From Planctomycetota bacterium (GTDB taxonomy: Bacteria; Planctomycetota; UBA11346), in NCBI GenBank assembly GCA_007693455.1, contig REDP01000161.1, positions 1 through 42,165 of the forward strand: a DNA stretch of 42,165 bases. Direction: 5' to 3'. Both the position numbers and the translations under genes were made by a program. The notes below the pieces were generated by a model, which did not search any database, was not told the DNA's origin, and saw nothing but the letters and a program-made list of their open reading frames with translations. Of the stretch, positions 1 through 7,868 are shown one piece after another. The first letter of the stretch is position 1. Each line of letters begins with the position of its first letter.

Positions 1-2
1 TT

Positions 3-1094
3 GCCGAATGCTTGCATCGGCAGCATGGAACCACAGCTGTTTTCGATGATCCCGAGGCCGAAGCCATGCGCGGTTGGTTCCGTGCCCTGTGCGCTGCCGA
101 TCAACACGCCACGGAACTGCTCAATCAGATCAAATCACTCCTTCCTCAGGTGCATCCAGCGCTCGTATCACACCTGACCAATAACGGTTTGCCGAATTGG
201 GCCATGGAACTCCTCAAGGCCTATCCCACAGCAGAACGCTTGGCACGCGCGCGCGTAAAGACCGTGGCAAAGATCCGCATGATCACCGAAGCAAAGGCCC
301 GGCAATTGATTGACGAAGCAAAACGGTATCAAATGGCGGCAACGGGCCCCACCAACGCGATCCATATGACGTTCTTGGTCGATTCCTTGGCAGAGGCTGA
401 GCAAAGGAATGACCGACACTGGAAACGTTTAGAGCAATCCTTCAACGATTCGGCCGAAGCGCACCTGATGCAAACCATCCCAGGGGTCGGAATCAAAACC
501 AGCGCCGCCATGCTCGCTGAAACGGGGACGCTCACCCGTTTTATCAGTGCCGACGCATTAATTGCCTATTGCGGACTCGACCCCATTTTTGAGCAGTCAG
601 GTGATGGGGTCGTCAATAAAGGCATTAGCCATAAAGGACCGGCGAAGTTGCGAGGCATGCTCTTCAATGCCGCCCGTACAGCAGTCGCACACAACCCCAT
701 TATCAAATCGTTCTATCAACGACTGACGGCAAACGGCAAGCCTTACTATCTGGCCATGACCGCCTGTATGGCAAAGCTCGTCCGCATCATGTATGCCTGC
801 GTCATTACCGGCAAAGCATTTGATCCGACCATCCACGAAAAGAATGTTAAGCGTTGTGGGGACGACCACCGAGCCAAGGAACCACTGGGACGCAAAGAGG
901 TCACCCATGCCGTACGGGACTCCTTGGCCCCGATCTCACGCAAAGAAAAACAGCGGAGAAAGGCCCAGGAAAGACAGCAGACGGCCGACAGTGTACGAGG
1001 TCAATGCCTCAATGCCGAACCGCCTGCTGTCGCTGGTGAGCATGTCTTGGGCCGTCAAAAACGCAAGACCGGGAGGGTCCCGATTATGACTTGA
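3..1094 (+). CDS. IS110-family transposase, C-terminal part (5' end outside window)
   Basis: The frame is open from the left edge, so the TTG at 12 in the ORF track is probably not a real start. The visible part covers the linker and the C-terminal Transposase_20 domain of IS116/IS110/IS902 transposases. The helix-hairpin-helix-like segment 'MQTIPGVGIKTSAAMLAETG' and the following 'YCGLDP' and 'KGPAKLRGMLFNAA' stretches are typical. The N-terminal DEDD (RuvC-like) catalytic domain must lie upstream of the window if the element is intact. After the usual family end, near 'FDPTIHEKN', there is a basic, low-complexity tail of about 80 residues of unclear value. IS110 elements recombine using a structured bridge RNA from their non-coding ends, so the hairpin-rich DNA just downstream is relevant. 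Family assignment is firm; whether the element is intact cannot be judged. Confidence 0.85.
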   Translation, partial: AECLHRQHGTTAVFDDPEAEAMRGWFRALCAADQHATELLNQIKSLLPQVHPALVSHLTNNGLPNWAMELLKAYPTAERLARARVKTVAKIRMITEAKARQLIDEAKRYQMAATGPTNAIHMTFLVDSLAEAEQRNDRHWKRLEQSFNDSAEAHLMQTIPGVGIKTSAAMLAETGTLTRFISADALIAYCGLDPIFEQSGDGVVNKGISHKGPAKLRGMLFNAARTAVAHNPIIKSFYQRLTANGKPYYLAMTACMAKLVRIMYACVITGKAFDPTIHEKNVKRCGDDHRAKEPLGRKEVTHAVRDSLAPISRKEKQRRKAQERQQTADSVRGQCLNAEPPAVAGEHVLGRQKRKTGRVPIMT

Positions 1095-1436
1095 ATTCAA
1101 CGGGGTAGCTTCGTGGCTTGGTGAGAACCCTTCTTCTGCCCCGTACACCAGCGATGAATGGCCTCTCACGAAAGACACTCAGCCATAAAGATAATACAAA
1201 GTCCTTGGCTTTTTTCAGTGCTCTCCTTTCTCTGTGGTGATCCAAATAGCTGGCGCTTTGGTTTTATACCACAGATACCAGCACACAGAGGGGAGAAGGG
1301 AGCAAGCACATAAGATAAAAGTGAGAGCACTACCGTTTGGCCGGTTTTAGGCGCTGTGCCGCGCATGGATTGGGGCCGAGTGCAACTCGGCGATCCCAGC
1401 TGGGATGGTTGGTGGGGCTGAGATTTAGTGCGCTCG

Positions 1437-1524
1437 GGAGATCGATGGCATTACCCATTGGAGATGGACAAATACTCCCGTATCCAGTCGAGCATCTGCC
1501 ACATGCTTAATGCCATTGATCTCC
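1437..1524. repeat. Inverted repeat with 17-bp arms (16 of 17 matching)
   Basis: GGAGATCGATGGCATTA (1437-1453) is the reverse complement of TAATGCCATTGATCTCC (1508-1524) with one mismatch, separated by 54 bp. The right arm is embedded in a longer motif (1505-1532) that recurs around 27.7 and 28.0 kb. The 16-mer GCTTAATGCCATTGAT is identical at 1505-1520 and 28035-28050. Confidence 0.7.
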
Positions 1525-1568
1525 AGGTCGGCCAGCATAATCACCCATAATAGGGCTCTTTATCCGCC

Positions 1569-1601
1569 AAAAAAAATCCCCGCGAAGTGGGGCGCCTTTT
1601 T
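1569..1601 (-). terminator. Intrinsic terminator downstream of the SpoIID-like gene
   Basis: On the minus strand a short GC hairpin (CCCC-ACTTCGC-GGGG) is followed by A and eight T residues. It lies about 90 bp past the stop of the SpoIID-like gene. On the plus strand the same hairpin is followed by GCGCC and five T, so it may also stop transcription leaving the IS110 region. Confidence 0.7.
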
Positions 1602-1684
1602 CCCATGCGCTTTACGGCGGATTGTGGTAGAATACTCATACTCCTTGTAAACATATACCCACGCCGTGAAAAAAAACTTGCCGC

Positions 1685-3061
1685 CTACCAGCGCCGCGCC
1701 AAACGGGCACCAGGATAGAAGTGGCGCAATATGTCTCCCGCCAGAATGCCCTCTTGGGCCATGGCCCAGGCACTAATCTGTGATAGTCCAACACCATGGC
1801 CAAAGCCCTTGCCATGAATCGTAATCTGATTGCCCTGATGTTGCAGGCTGGTCCATAGGGTACTGCGCAAATCATGACTACCCAAGAGAAGACGAAAGCG
1901 GGCGGCATCCACGCGCCAGATACGCTCGGGACCTGTGTGATGGACAGCCAGTTCTCCGACCCGACCACTGGCATGACGATGGCGCACTTCAATGCGCTGA
2001 ATGTTTCCCAGGGAAAGCTGCTGCCCCTGGGCCTGGGCATTTTGTCGCAGGCGCCAGGATAAAGCATCGCCCGCCATACTCCATTGCCATTCATAGACGG
2101 TGGGACGACGGAGCCCCTGCGCACCGCGACGTGCCCAGGGGTCATCTACCGACGGCATGGCTGGTCCTGGATCAGTTACTCCATCAGCCGCCATGCGATC
2201 GGCGAAGACTTCTGCTTTGGCAGCAGTGCGGCCGCCCGAGCAACTGTGAAACCAGGCGGTGAGGGGAAGGCCCTGATAGAGCAAGATATCCCCCCGCGTT
2301 TGCCGCAGGGCGGTACGTAAATGCACATGCATTTGCGGCAGATATCCAGCATATGCCACATCCACGCGTTCGGCGGCTGCCACATGCCAGGGTCGTTGAT
2401 GATGCCGTAAATACTGACTGGTAATATAGGATCGGGCCGCTACTGCCTGCGCTTTGAGAGCTTCAAGTGGCCAACTTCCTCCCATTTCACGTTCTATCAC
2501 TCCAGGCAGGAAGTCTTCTATGCCTATACGCTCGATCACCGCCAGGCCATCATCCAAACGTTTAATCACCAGATCGCCACCATATTCGGTACGCCGATTA
2601 TCACCTTCAATGGAGAAGGTTGCACCACTTCCTGACCATTGGATATGCATCTCATAGGCGCGCTGCAGACCTAAGGCAGCGATAACAATCTGGCCATTAC
2701 GCTCCTCCACCAAGACACGTCCAGGGCCAATGCGCCGCCCATCAATGCTGCCACGGCGCTCAAGGGTAAGCCACTGCCGACTCCCCCGTGCCAGCAATAC
2801 ATCCAATATGGGTTCACCGCGTATTTCGGGCACTGGCTGTGGCTGGGGTGCTACTGGCGGTGCTACTACAGCTGCTTGCGAGGGAGCTTGCAACACCTGG
2901 GGTTGAACTACAGGTGCGGGCGCCACTGATCTTGCTGCTGAACCACGTTGCTGACAACTCGACACAAGTAGGCCCAGGGAGCAGAGCAGGAGAAGTCCCA
3001 TGCACCATAAACCGCCCACCTGGCGCGGGAGTGATCGAACAGCAAAGTACAGCAGACTCAT
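1685..3061 (-). CDS. SpoIID/LytB-domain protein, probable lipoprotein acting on peptidoglycan
   Basis: This 458-residue protein resembles SpoIID-type lytic transglycosylases, which cleave glycan strands stripped of stem peptides. The N-terminus has a hydrophobic segment ending in 'LLVSSC', a plausible lipobox with Cys36 as lipidation site, followed by a Pro/Gln-rich linker. The SpoIID domain fills the C-terminal half: the conserved Glu-containing stretch 'EREMGGSWPLEALKAQAVAA', the 'FHSCSGGRT' motif, and the C-terminal 'GKGFGHGVGLSQ' signature are all visible. It starts with ATG overlapping the stop of the upstream metallo-beta-lactamase gene (ATGA), so the two are translationally coupled. 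In non-sporulating bacteria, including chlamydia-related species, SpoIID homologues act in division-linked peptidoglycan remodelling. A role in the cell envelope is well supported; the exact process is inferred. Confidence 0.85.
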   Translation of the reverse strand: MSLLYFAVRSLPRQVGGLWCMGLLLLCSLGLLVSSCQQRGSAARSVAPAPVVQPQVLQAPSQAAVVAPPVAPQPQPVPEIRGEPILDVLLARGSRQWLTLERRGSIDGRRIGPGRVLVEERNGQIVIAALGLQRAYEMHIQWSGSGATFSIEGDNRRTEYGGDLVIKRLDDGLAVIERIGIEDFLPGVIEREMGGSWPLEALKAQAVAARSYITSQYLRHHQRPWHVAAAERVDVAYAGYLPQMHVHLRTALRQTRGDILLYQGLPLTAWFHSCSGGRTAAKAEVFADRMAADGVTDPGPAMPSVDDPWARRGAQGLRRPTVYEWQWSMAGDALSWRLRQNAQAQGQQLSLGNIQRIEVRHRHASGRVGELAVHHTGPERIWRVDAARFRLLLGSHDLRSTLWTSLQHQGNQITIHGKGFGHGVGLSQISAWAMAQEGILAGDILRHFYPGARLARRW

Positions 3062-3891
3062 AACGTCACCTCAAAAGTGTCATGCCAACCATCATAGGCC
3101 AACTCTACACCCGGCGGGAGACGATCCTGCCATTCCTGCCAGCGCACGGAATACCCCATGTGGGTCAGCACCGCTCGCCGTGGTCGCAGATCTTCCAGCA
3201 CTTCATAACACTCCTGCCAATTCAAATGGCTTACATGGGGATCTTCTTGCAACATGTTAAGCACCAAAAGATCTTTGCCGCGCATGGCCGAACGGGTTTG
3301 CGCACCTATTGTTTTGGCATCAGTAATATAGCCAGCTCTATCGCCCAAACCCCAGGCCAATACTAAGCCCGCAGGACCATGCTCGACCGGCCACGGAGTC
3401 ACTGGCAAGTCTCCTACGTGATATTGCTGACCGATGTCGACTGCTTGCGTTTGCAATACGGGATTTCCTTGATGGTAGTAGGCATTGGTGCGGCCAAAAC
3501 AGTAAGGAAACATTGCCTGCACTTCGTCTAAATGCTCTGCGGAACCATAAAGGGTGATGCCCCCACCACCCATAAGACGGTTGATATGGCGCAAATCGTT
3601 GAGCCCATGACTATGGTCGGCGTGGGCGTGGGTCAGGAGTACCCCGTCGCAACGGCAAATGCATTGTTCTGGGTAGCCGACTCCATCCCAGTTGGCGAAG
3701 GGGTCACGCAATTGCTGCATAAGGTCTGGGCCACAGTCGATCAAGAGGACTTGCCCCGCGGGGCCAAGGAGTGCGGCCCCACTACGACGACGCAGATCAC
3801 GAGGATCACTCGACCACAGTTCCGGTACGCCCCAAGGCGGATTGCCGTGACTAGTGCCACAACCAGTAATAACCAGTGTCCAGATTGCCAT
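3058..3891 (-). CDS. Metallo-beta-lactamase-fold hydrolase, PhnP-like
   Basis: A 277-residue cytoplasmic MBL-fold protein. It carries the metal-binding signature 'THAHADHSHG' (H88, H90, D92, H93), an N-terminal 'GCGTSHGNP' loop and C-terminal His residues ('LTHMGYS'). The layout, with an early Gly/Ser-rich loop followed by 'IDCGPDL', matches the PhnP/ElaC-like branch that hydrolyses phosphodiesters such as cyclic phosphates. No phn genes are present nearby, so a phosphonate role is not implied. It is the first gene of a two-gene unit, its TGA overlapping the ATG of the SpoIID-like gene by four bases. It diverges from the HPt gene across about 124 bp that should hold both promoters. Substrate unknown. 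Confidence 0.85.
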   Translation of the reverse strand: MAIWTLVITGCGTSHGNPPWGVPELWSSDPRDLRRRSGAALLGPAGQVLLIDCGPDLMQQLRDPFANWDGVGYPEQCICRCDGVLLTHAHADHSHGLNDLRHINRLMGGGGITLYGSAEHLDEVQAMFPYCFGRTNAYYHQGNPVLQTQAVDIGQQYHVGDLPVTPWPVEHGPAGLVLAWGLGDRAGYITDAKTIGAQTRSAMRGKDLLVLNMLQEDPHVSHLNWQECYEVLEDLRPRRAVLTHMGYSVRWQEWQDRLPPGVELAYDGWHDTFEVTL

Positions 3892-4015
3892 GATACGTGT
3901 AGTGTGCTAGGCTATGGACCCGCAAGCAATGGGCGCTTGTCGCCGCGCAGTTACGATGATAATCACTACCTAAAGCTTCATGCACTTTACCGCTCTATGA
4001 TAACAGGGACGTTTT

Positions 4016-4339
4016 ATGGTTCTACTCAACACCCAAACCATCGATGAACTCCAAGATGCCATTGGCCAAGATGCAGTCCATGATATCGCCCAAGCCCTAC
4101 AGCAAACCTTGGACACTTTTCGCGCTGAACGCGCTCACATGACGCCTGAGGAAATGGGCAGACATGCCCACTCGCTCAAGGGAAGCACAAGCTATTTGGG
4201 CACTGAGGATCTGCATGCCGCTGCACTGACAGCAGACACTGCCCATAAAGAAGGCGGCGATACGGCTGCTGCCCTGGACCATCTCATTTCCCTTATTGAT
4301 CCCAGCATGGAAGCACTCAACGCATACTTGAAAATCTAG
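4016..4339 (+). CDS. Stand-alone HPt (histidine phosphotransfer) domain protein
   Basis: A 107-residue protein consisting almost only of an HPt domain. The phospho-accepting His is His52 in 'AHSLKGST', the classical HPt signature, within an all-helical sequence. HPt proteins shuttle phosphoryl groups between response-regulator-type receiver domains and hybrid kinases. The ATG at 4016 has an AGGGA ribosome-binding sequence at a suitable distance. No hybrid kinase is adjacent. The only two-component genes in the window are about 35 kb away and are an orthodox kinase/NtrC pair that would not require an HPt. The next gene (aminotransferase) begins 89 bp later and may or may not be co-transcribed. 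Partners unknown. Confidence 0.85.
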   Translation: MVLLNTQTIDELQDAIGQDAVHDIAQALQQTLDTFRAERAHMTPEEMGRHAHSLKGSTSYLGTEDLHAAALTADTAHKEGGDTAAALDHLISLIDPSMEALNAYLKI

Positions 4340-4461
4340 GCCCTACACCAGCAAGCCTGCCGCAGCATGCCAGACTGATATATCACCACCGTGGCAAGAC
4401 CGAGAGACCAAGGTTCCCCTGACAGGCATTGAGTATTTTTCCTTTCACTCACATTTTGCCC

Positions 4462-5691
4462 ATGCTCCACTTCCATCATCAACCTCCCCCCTATCCAGTG
4501 CGGCGCCAAGAAACCATTGACGCCATTACCAAGCTTTGTGCCGATGAGGCCTGGACTCGCTTGGAAGGCGCGCCCGAACTAGAAGCGGATCTGGCCGCTT
4601 TTCACCACAACGACCCACAAGGACGCCCGCCATTGCCCTGGTTTATCTCCAGTGGTACGGCTGCCCTTGAAGCAATCATGCTGGGCCACGGCATAGGGCC
4701 TGGCGATCAGGTACTCACAACGCCCTATACCTGGGGGGCCACGGTTTCTGCCATTCTTGCCATTGGTGCCATACCGCGCTTTGCCGACATTGATCTCCAC
4801 AGCGGCCTCCTGACAGCCGAAACCATTGCTGCTGCCCTCACGCCGCAGTGCAAGGCCGTATTGGTGGTGCATCTTTTTGGCCAATCCTGTGATATGGCTG
4901 GGATCCGTGAGGTCTGTAACGCCCATCAGGTACTCTTGTTCGAAGATGCCAGCCAAGCCCACGGGGCCCGCTGGCAGGGGCAGCGGGTGGGGGACTGGGG
5001 CGATGCCGCAGCCTTCTCCTGCATGGGACTCAAACCATTGGCTGGCAGTGAAGGCGGCTATGCCATTTTCCGTGACCGCCAAGCAGCAGAAACAGCCTGG
5101 CTCTATGGCAAGCATCCCCGTGGCTTGGACAATGAAACGGCCCAACGATTGGGGGAACAGGGCTTACTGGATGCCTTGCAACTGGGATGGCGCAATTGCA
5201 CCTTTTCAGCGACCCTTCTACGCCATGCCCTCCCCTATCTCGATCAAGAAAACGCCGCGCGACGCGCCAATATCGCTCATCTGCGCCAGCACCTTGGCGA
5301 CTGCCCCTGGGTGAGCATCGCTCCCGAACCTGATGATGCCCATCATGTCTATCATCTGCTCTCCCTCCTCTGGCAGGGCGATCACTGGAGCCGTGAAACC
5401 TTCCATCAGCGCCTTCTGCAACGCGGGGTAGAGAATTTCCTCTACATTCCCACTCCTATTCATCGCCTAAAGCGGATGCAAACCAACGGCTACGAGGGGC
5501 CGCCTGTCTTCTGGCACGATACCCTCAAACGGGCTGGAATAGATTATAGCCAGGAGTCCTACCCCGCAGCCGAGCAGCGTTGCCGCAGTAGCGTGGAAAT
5601 GGGCTTTAACTGGACCAGGGAAAACGCCGCCGCCATGGCTGACTTAGCAGCCTGCATCTTAGAAGCCGCACAGCCTGACTCAGGGCAATGA
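4462..5691 (+). CDS. DegT/DnrJ/EryC1-family PLP-dependent aminotransferase
   Basis: A sugar aminotransferase-type protein of the DegT/DnrJ/EryC1 (AHBA synthase) family. The early 'SSGTAALEAIMLGHGIGPGD' segment, the central 'FEDASQAHGA' (PLP-contacting Asp) and the 'CMGLKPLAGSEGG' stretch with the probable Schiff-base Lys (Lys202 in ORF-track numbering) are visible. Members transfer amino groups to keto-sugars or aminate cyclic ketones for surface polysaccharides or secondary metabolites; the actual substrate is not shown. The ORF track uses a TTG at 4429. I prefer ATG 4462 because the family normally starts shortly before the 'PPPYPVRRQE' region, although neither start has a clear Shine-Dalgarno sequence. 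No other amino-sugar genes flank it; the polymer genes at 16-20 kb are the nearest possible consumers. Confidence 0.85.
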   Translation: MLHFHHQPPPYPVRRQETIDAITKLCADEAWTRLEGAPELEADLAAFHHNDPQGRPPLPWFISSGTAALEAIMLGHGIGPGDQVLTTPYTWGATVSAILAIGAIPRFADIDLHSGLLTAETIAAALTPQCKAVLVVHLFGQSCDMAGIREVCNAHQVLLFEDASQAHGARWQGQRVGDWGDAAAFSCMGLKPLAGSEGGYAIFRDRQAAETAWLYGKHPRGLDNETAQRLGEQGLLDALQLGWRNCTFSATLLRHALPYLDQENAARRANIAHLRQHLGDCPWVSIAPEPDDAHHVYHLLSLLWQGDHWSRETFHQRLLQRGVENFLYIPTPIHRLKRMQTNGYEGPPVFWHDTLKRAGIDYSQESYPAAEQRCRSSVEMGFNWTRENAAAMADLAACILEAAQPDSGQ

Positions 5692-5743
5692 TCAAGGCCC
5701 ATGAGTGGGGGACTTGTTATGGATGACCCCACCCATCCATGAG

Positions 5744-6232
5744 TTATTCGTAACTTCTGGACTCTGCCTCGGCACTATCTTCTGGCTGCAGGCACCATGC
5801 TGTGGTTACGGCATGGCGGTGGGCAAACATGGTATCGAGCTTGCGCCCAACAATCAGATTGCCCAGAGGCGGCAGCTGCCACCAGCGCAAACGCCATTGA
5901 ATACGATCGATGAGGAGACTGGCATGATCTCCGAGGGGCTGCATGACATGCTCGTGCCGCCAATAGGCCATGGGGCCTTCGACCTGTTCATCAATAAACC
6001 CTCGTTCGGCTTCCACCTGCGACAGGCGGGCCAGCCACCCCATACGCGCACCAGGGAGAAAGGGGAGTGAGAGGAGGGTTTCGCCGCCATCACGCAGGGG
6101 ACTATCATGACGCAGCACCCGAATCCCAGCATCTGCAGGACTCAGGCGTTCAACCGCATCGGGAAGATTATGGAAGGCCCAGAGACGCGAGACCGGCACC
6201 GCCACTTCAAGCTGATATGCGCGCTGGGGCAT
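5744..6232 (-). CDS. SRPBCC-family (START/polyketide-cyclase-like) protein
   Basis: A 162-residue protein with the pattern of small SRPBCC ligand-binding proteins: an N-terminal strand 'YQLEVAVPVSRLWAFHNLPDAVERLSP', a central antiparallel-sheet region, and a C-terminal helix beginning at 'LGNLIVGRKLDTMF'. Such domains bind hydrophobic ligands, and cell-division-inhibitor-like relatives are common in bacteria, often annotated without known function. The ATG overlaps the TAA of gltX by one base (TAATG), so translation is probably coupled to glutamyl-tRNA synthetase. It runs convergently toward the aminotransferase, with about 50 bp between the stops. Function unknown. Confidence 0.7.
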   Translation of the reverse strand: MPQRAYQLEVAVPVSRLWAFHNLPDAVERLSPADAGIRVLRHDSPLRDGGETLLSLPFLPGARMGWLARLSQVEAERGFIDEQVEGPMAYWRHEHVMQPLGDHASLLIDRIQWRLRWWQLPPLGNLIVGRKLDTMFAHRHAVTTAWCLQPEDSAEAESRSYE

Positions 6233-7686
6233 TAGCGCACTCGCTTCAATCGCTCAATGGCCTGCGCCAGTCGGGGCAGAACGCGATGCTGTCCCACTAC
6301 CGCCATGGTATCAAATAAGGGCGGCGATTGATTGCGTCCCGTAACTGCCACTCGCAGGGCACTAAAGCATTGCTTGGGCTTCCATCCATGGGTTTCCATA
6401 AGACCACGCACACAGGACTCAAGACTATCGGCTTCCCAGGCAAGGGCATCCTTTTTGATGCCCTTATTGAAGGCTGCTTGAATGTGTTCCAAGGCCTGGG
6501 CAGTGGCCGCCGCATCCCAGCCTTTGGGAATGAGGGTTTCCAAATGTGGCTCGACGTTATCGCTAAAGACAAAATCGGCGAGCCAGGTGACATCGCCGCC
6601 AAAGGTCATACGTGGGCGCAGTAAGGGCAGGAGTTCGTCCAGGCGCTCATCAAGGCAGCGATGCATCTCTGCCTTGAGATCGGCATCACTGAAATCGCGC
6701 AGCCAGAGGCCTTGGAGATGCGTCAGCTTGACTCTATCGAATACGGGACCGCCTACCGATAGGCGGTCGAGATCAAAAATACGCAAGAGCTCATCGCGGT
6801 CAAAATACTCGCGCTCTTGGGGATGAGAGTGCCCCAGTAGGGCGAGAAAATTCAGCAACGCTTGGGGAAGAAAACCTTGCTGCTTATACCACAGAAGATT
6901 GGTGGGGTTTTTTCTTTTGGAAATCTTACTTTTGTCGGGATTGCGCAAAAGTCCCACATGAATGTATTCGGGAAGAGCAAATCCCAGGCGCTCTCCCAGC
7001 CAAATATGCTTGGGCAAGGATCCTAGCCATTCCTCAGCACGAATCACATGGGTAATGCCCATTAAGGCATCATCAACCACCGCTGCCAGGTGATAGGTTG
7101 GCCAGCCGTCTGCCTTGAGCAGTACCTGGTCATCAATTTCTTCCCAGCGCTTCTCTACCGAATCTTTACGCAAACGGTCACGGTAGGAAAAGACCCCAAC
7201 TTGCGGTGCCTTCATGCGGATGACGTAGGGTTCACCATTGGCAATGCGCTGCCGAGCCTGTTCTGGATCATAGTCACGGTACCGGCCATCATAGCCGATA
7301 AACGAGCTCTTGCTGGCGATCTGCTGCTCACGCATTGCTGTCAGTTCGGCACTGGTGCAAAAACAAGGATAGGCATCCCCCTGGTCAACCAATTGTTGAG
7401 CATATTGTGCGTATATACCCTGGGCTTGGCGCTGTGACTGCACATAGGGGCCGCGTTTTCCACCAATATCAGGGCCTTCATCCCAATCCAGGCCCAGCCA
7501 GCGCAAGGCGTCAAGGATGGCCTGGGCTGAGGCATCACTGCAGCGTGTTTGGTCGGTATCTTCCAGACGTAGGACAAAGGAGCCGCCCTGCGAACGGGCA
7601 AAGCACCAATTAAGCATGGCGATATAGGCGGTACCAACGTGGGGATCGCCGGTCGGAGATGGAGCAATGCGAACACGGACAGTCAT
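6232..7686 (-). CDS. gltX: Glutamyl-tRNA synthetase
   Basis: A class I aminoacyl-tRNA synthetase of 484 residues that charges tRNA-Glu (and possibly tRNA-Gln, if the organism uses the amidotransferase route). The HIGH-equivalent signature is at residues 9-19 ('PSPTGDPHVG') and the KMSKS-equivalent is 'KISKR' at 254-258. Length and order match bacterial GltX: Rossmann core, then 'GLLRNPDKSKISKRKN', then the C-terminal helical anticodon-binding region. Start ATG at 7686 has an AAGGGA ribosome-binding sequence. It is followed directly by the SRPBCC gene with a one-base overlap. A gap of about 180 bp separates it from the upstream kinase gene. Confidence 0.96.
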   Translation of the reverse strand: MTVRVRIAPSPTGDPHVGTAYIAMLNWCFARSQGGSFVLRLEDTDQTRCSDASAQAILDALRWLGLDWDEGPDIGGKRGPYVQSQRQAQGIYAQYAQQLVDQGDAYPCFCTSAELTAMREQQIASKSSFIGYDGRYRDYDPEQARQRIANGEPYVIRMKAPQVGVFSYRDRLRKDSVEKRWEEIDDQVLLKADGWPTYHLAAVVDDALMGITHVIRAEEWLGSLPKHIWLGERLGFALPEYIHVGLLRNPDKSKISKRKNPTNLLWYKQQGFLPQALLNFLALLGHSHPQEREYFDRDELLRIFDLDRLSVGGPVFDRVKLTHLQGLWLRDFSDADLKAEMHRCLDERLDELLPLLRPRMTFGGDVTWLADFVFSDNVEPHLETLIPKGWDAAATAQALEHIQAAFNKGIKKDALAWEADSLESCVRGLMETHGWKPKQCFSALRVAVTGRNQSPPLFDTMAVVGQHRVLPRLAQAIERLKRVR

Positions 7687-7868
7687 GGGCTTCCCTTACG
7701 CAAAAGGAGGATCAGCAAGCAAGCGGCGCTCTTCAGGCCATCTCGGCACAGCAGTGTGTAAGAGGAAGCTAGGACTCAACGCAAAACCGCTTGGCACAAT
7801 GCGCGTTGCCTGGGCAGACTGCACACGGCGGATGGGGATCAGCTCCAACCATCCAGGCGGCGGAATGG

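Larger units (their letters stand above)
1095..1684. other. Non-coding stretch with several hairpins downstream of the IS110 gene
   Basis: No convincing gene lies in these 590 bp. Visible structure includes a long-range pair AGTGCTCTC (1217-1225) with GAGAGCACT (1323-1331), enclosing TCTGTGGT (1231-1238) with ACCACAGA (1268-1275). There is a perfect 7-bp hairpin at 1375-1391 (GCCGAGT/ACTCGGC), the 14-bp palindrome ATCCCAGCTGGGAT at 1393-1406, an imperfect inverted repeat at 1437-1453/1508-1524, and a terminator at 1569-1601. It may include the right end of the insertion sequence; no boundary could be fixed. Confidence 0.5.

Noticed and set aside
1636-2145. 169-codon minus-strand ORF
   Set aside because: Shadow frame of the SpoIID-like gene, with Cys/Trp/Met-rich composition unlike real proteins here.
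4579-5145. 188-codon minus-strand ORF
   Set aside because: Antisense shadow of the DegT-family aminotransferase gene.
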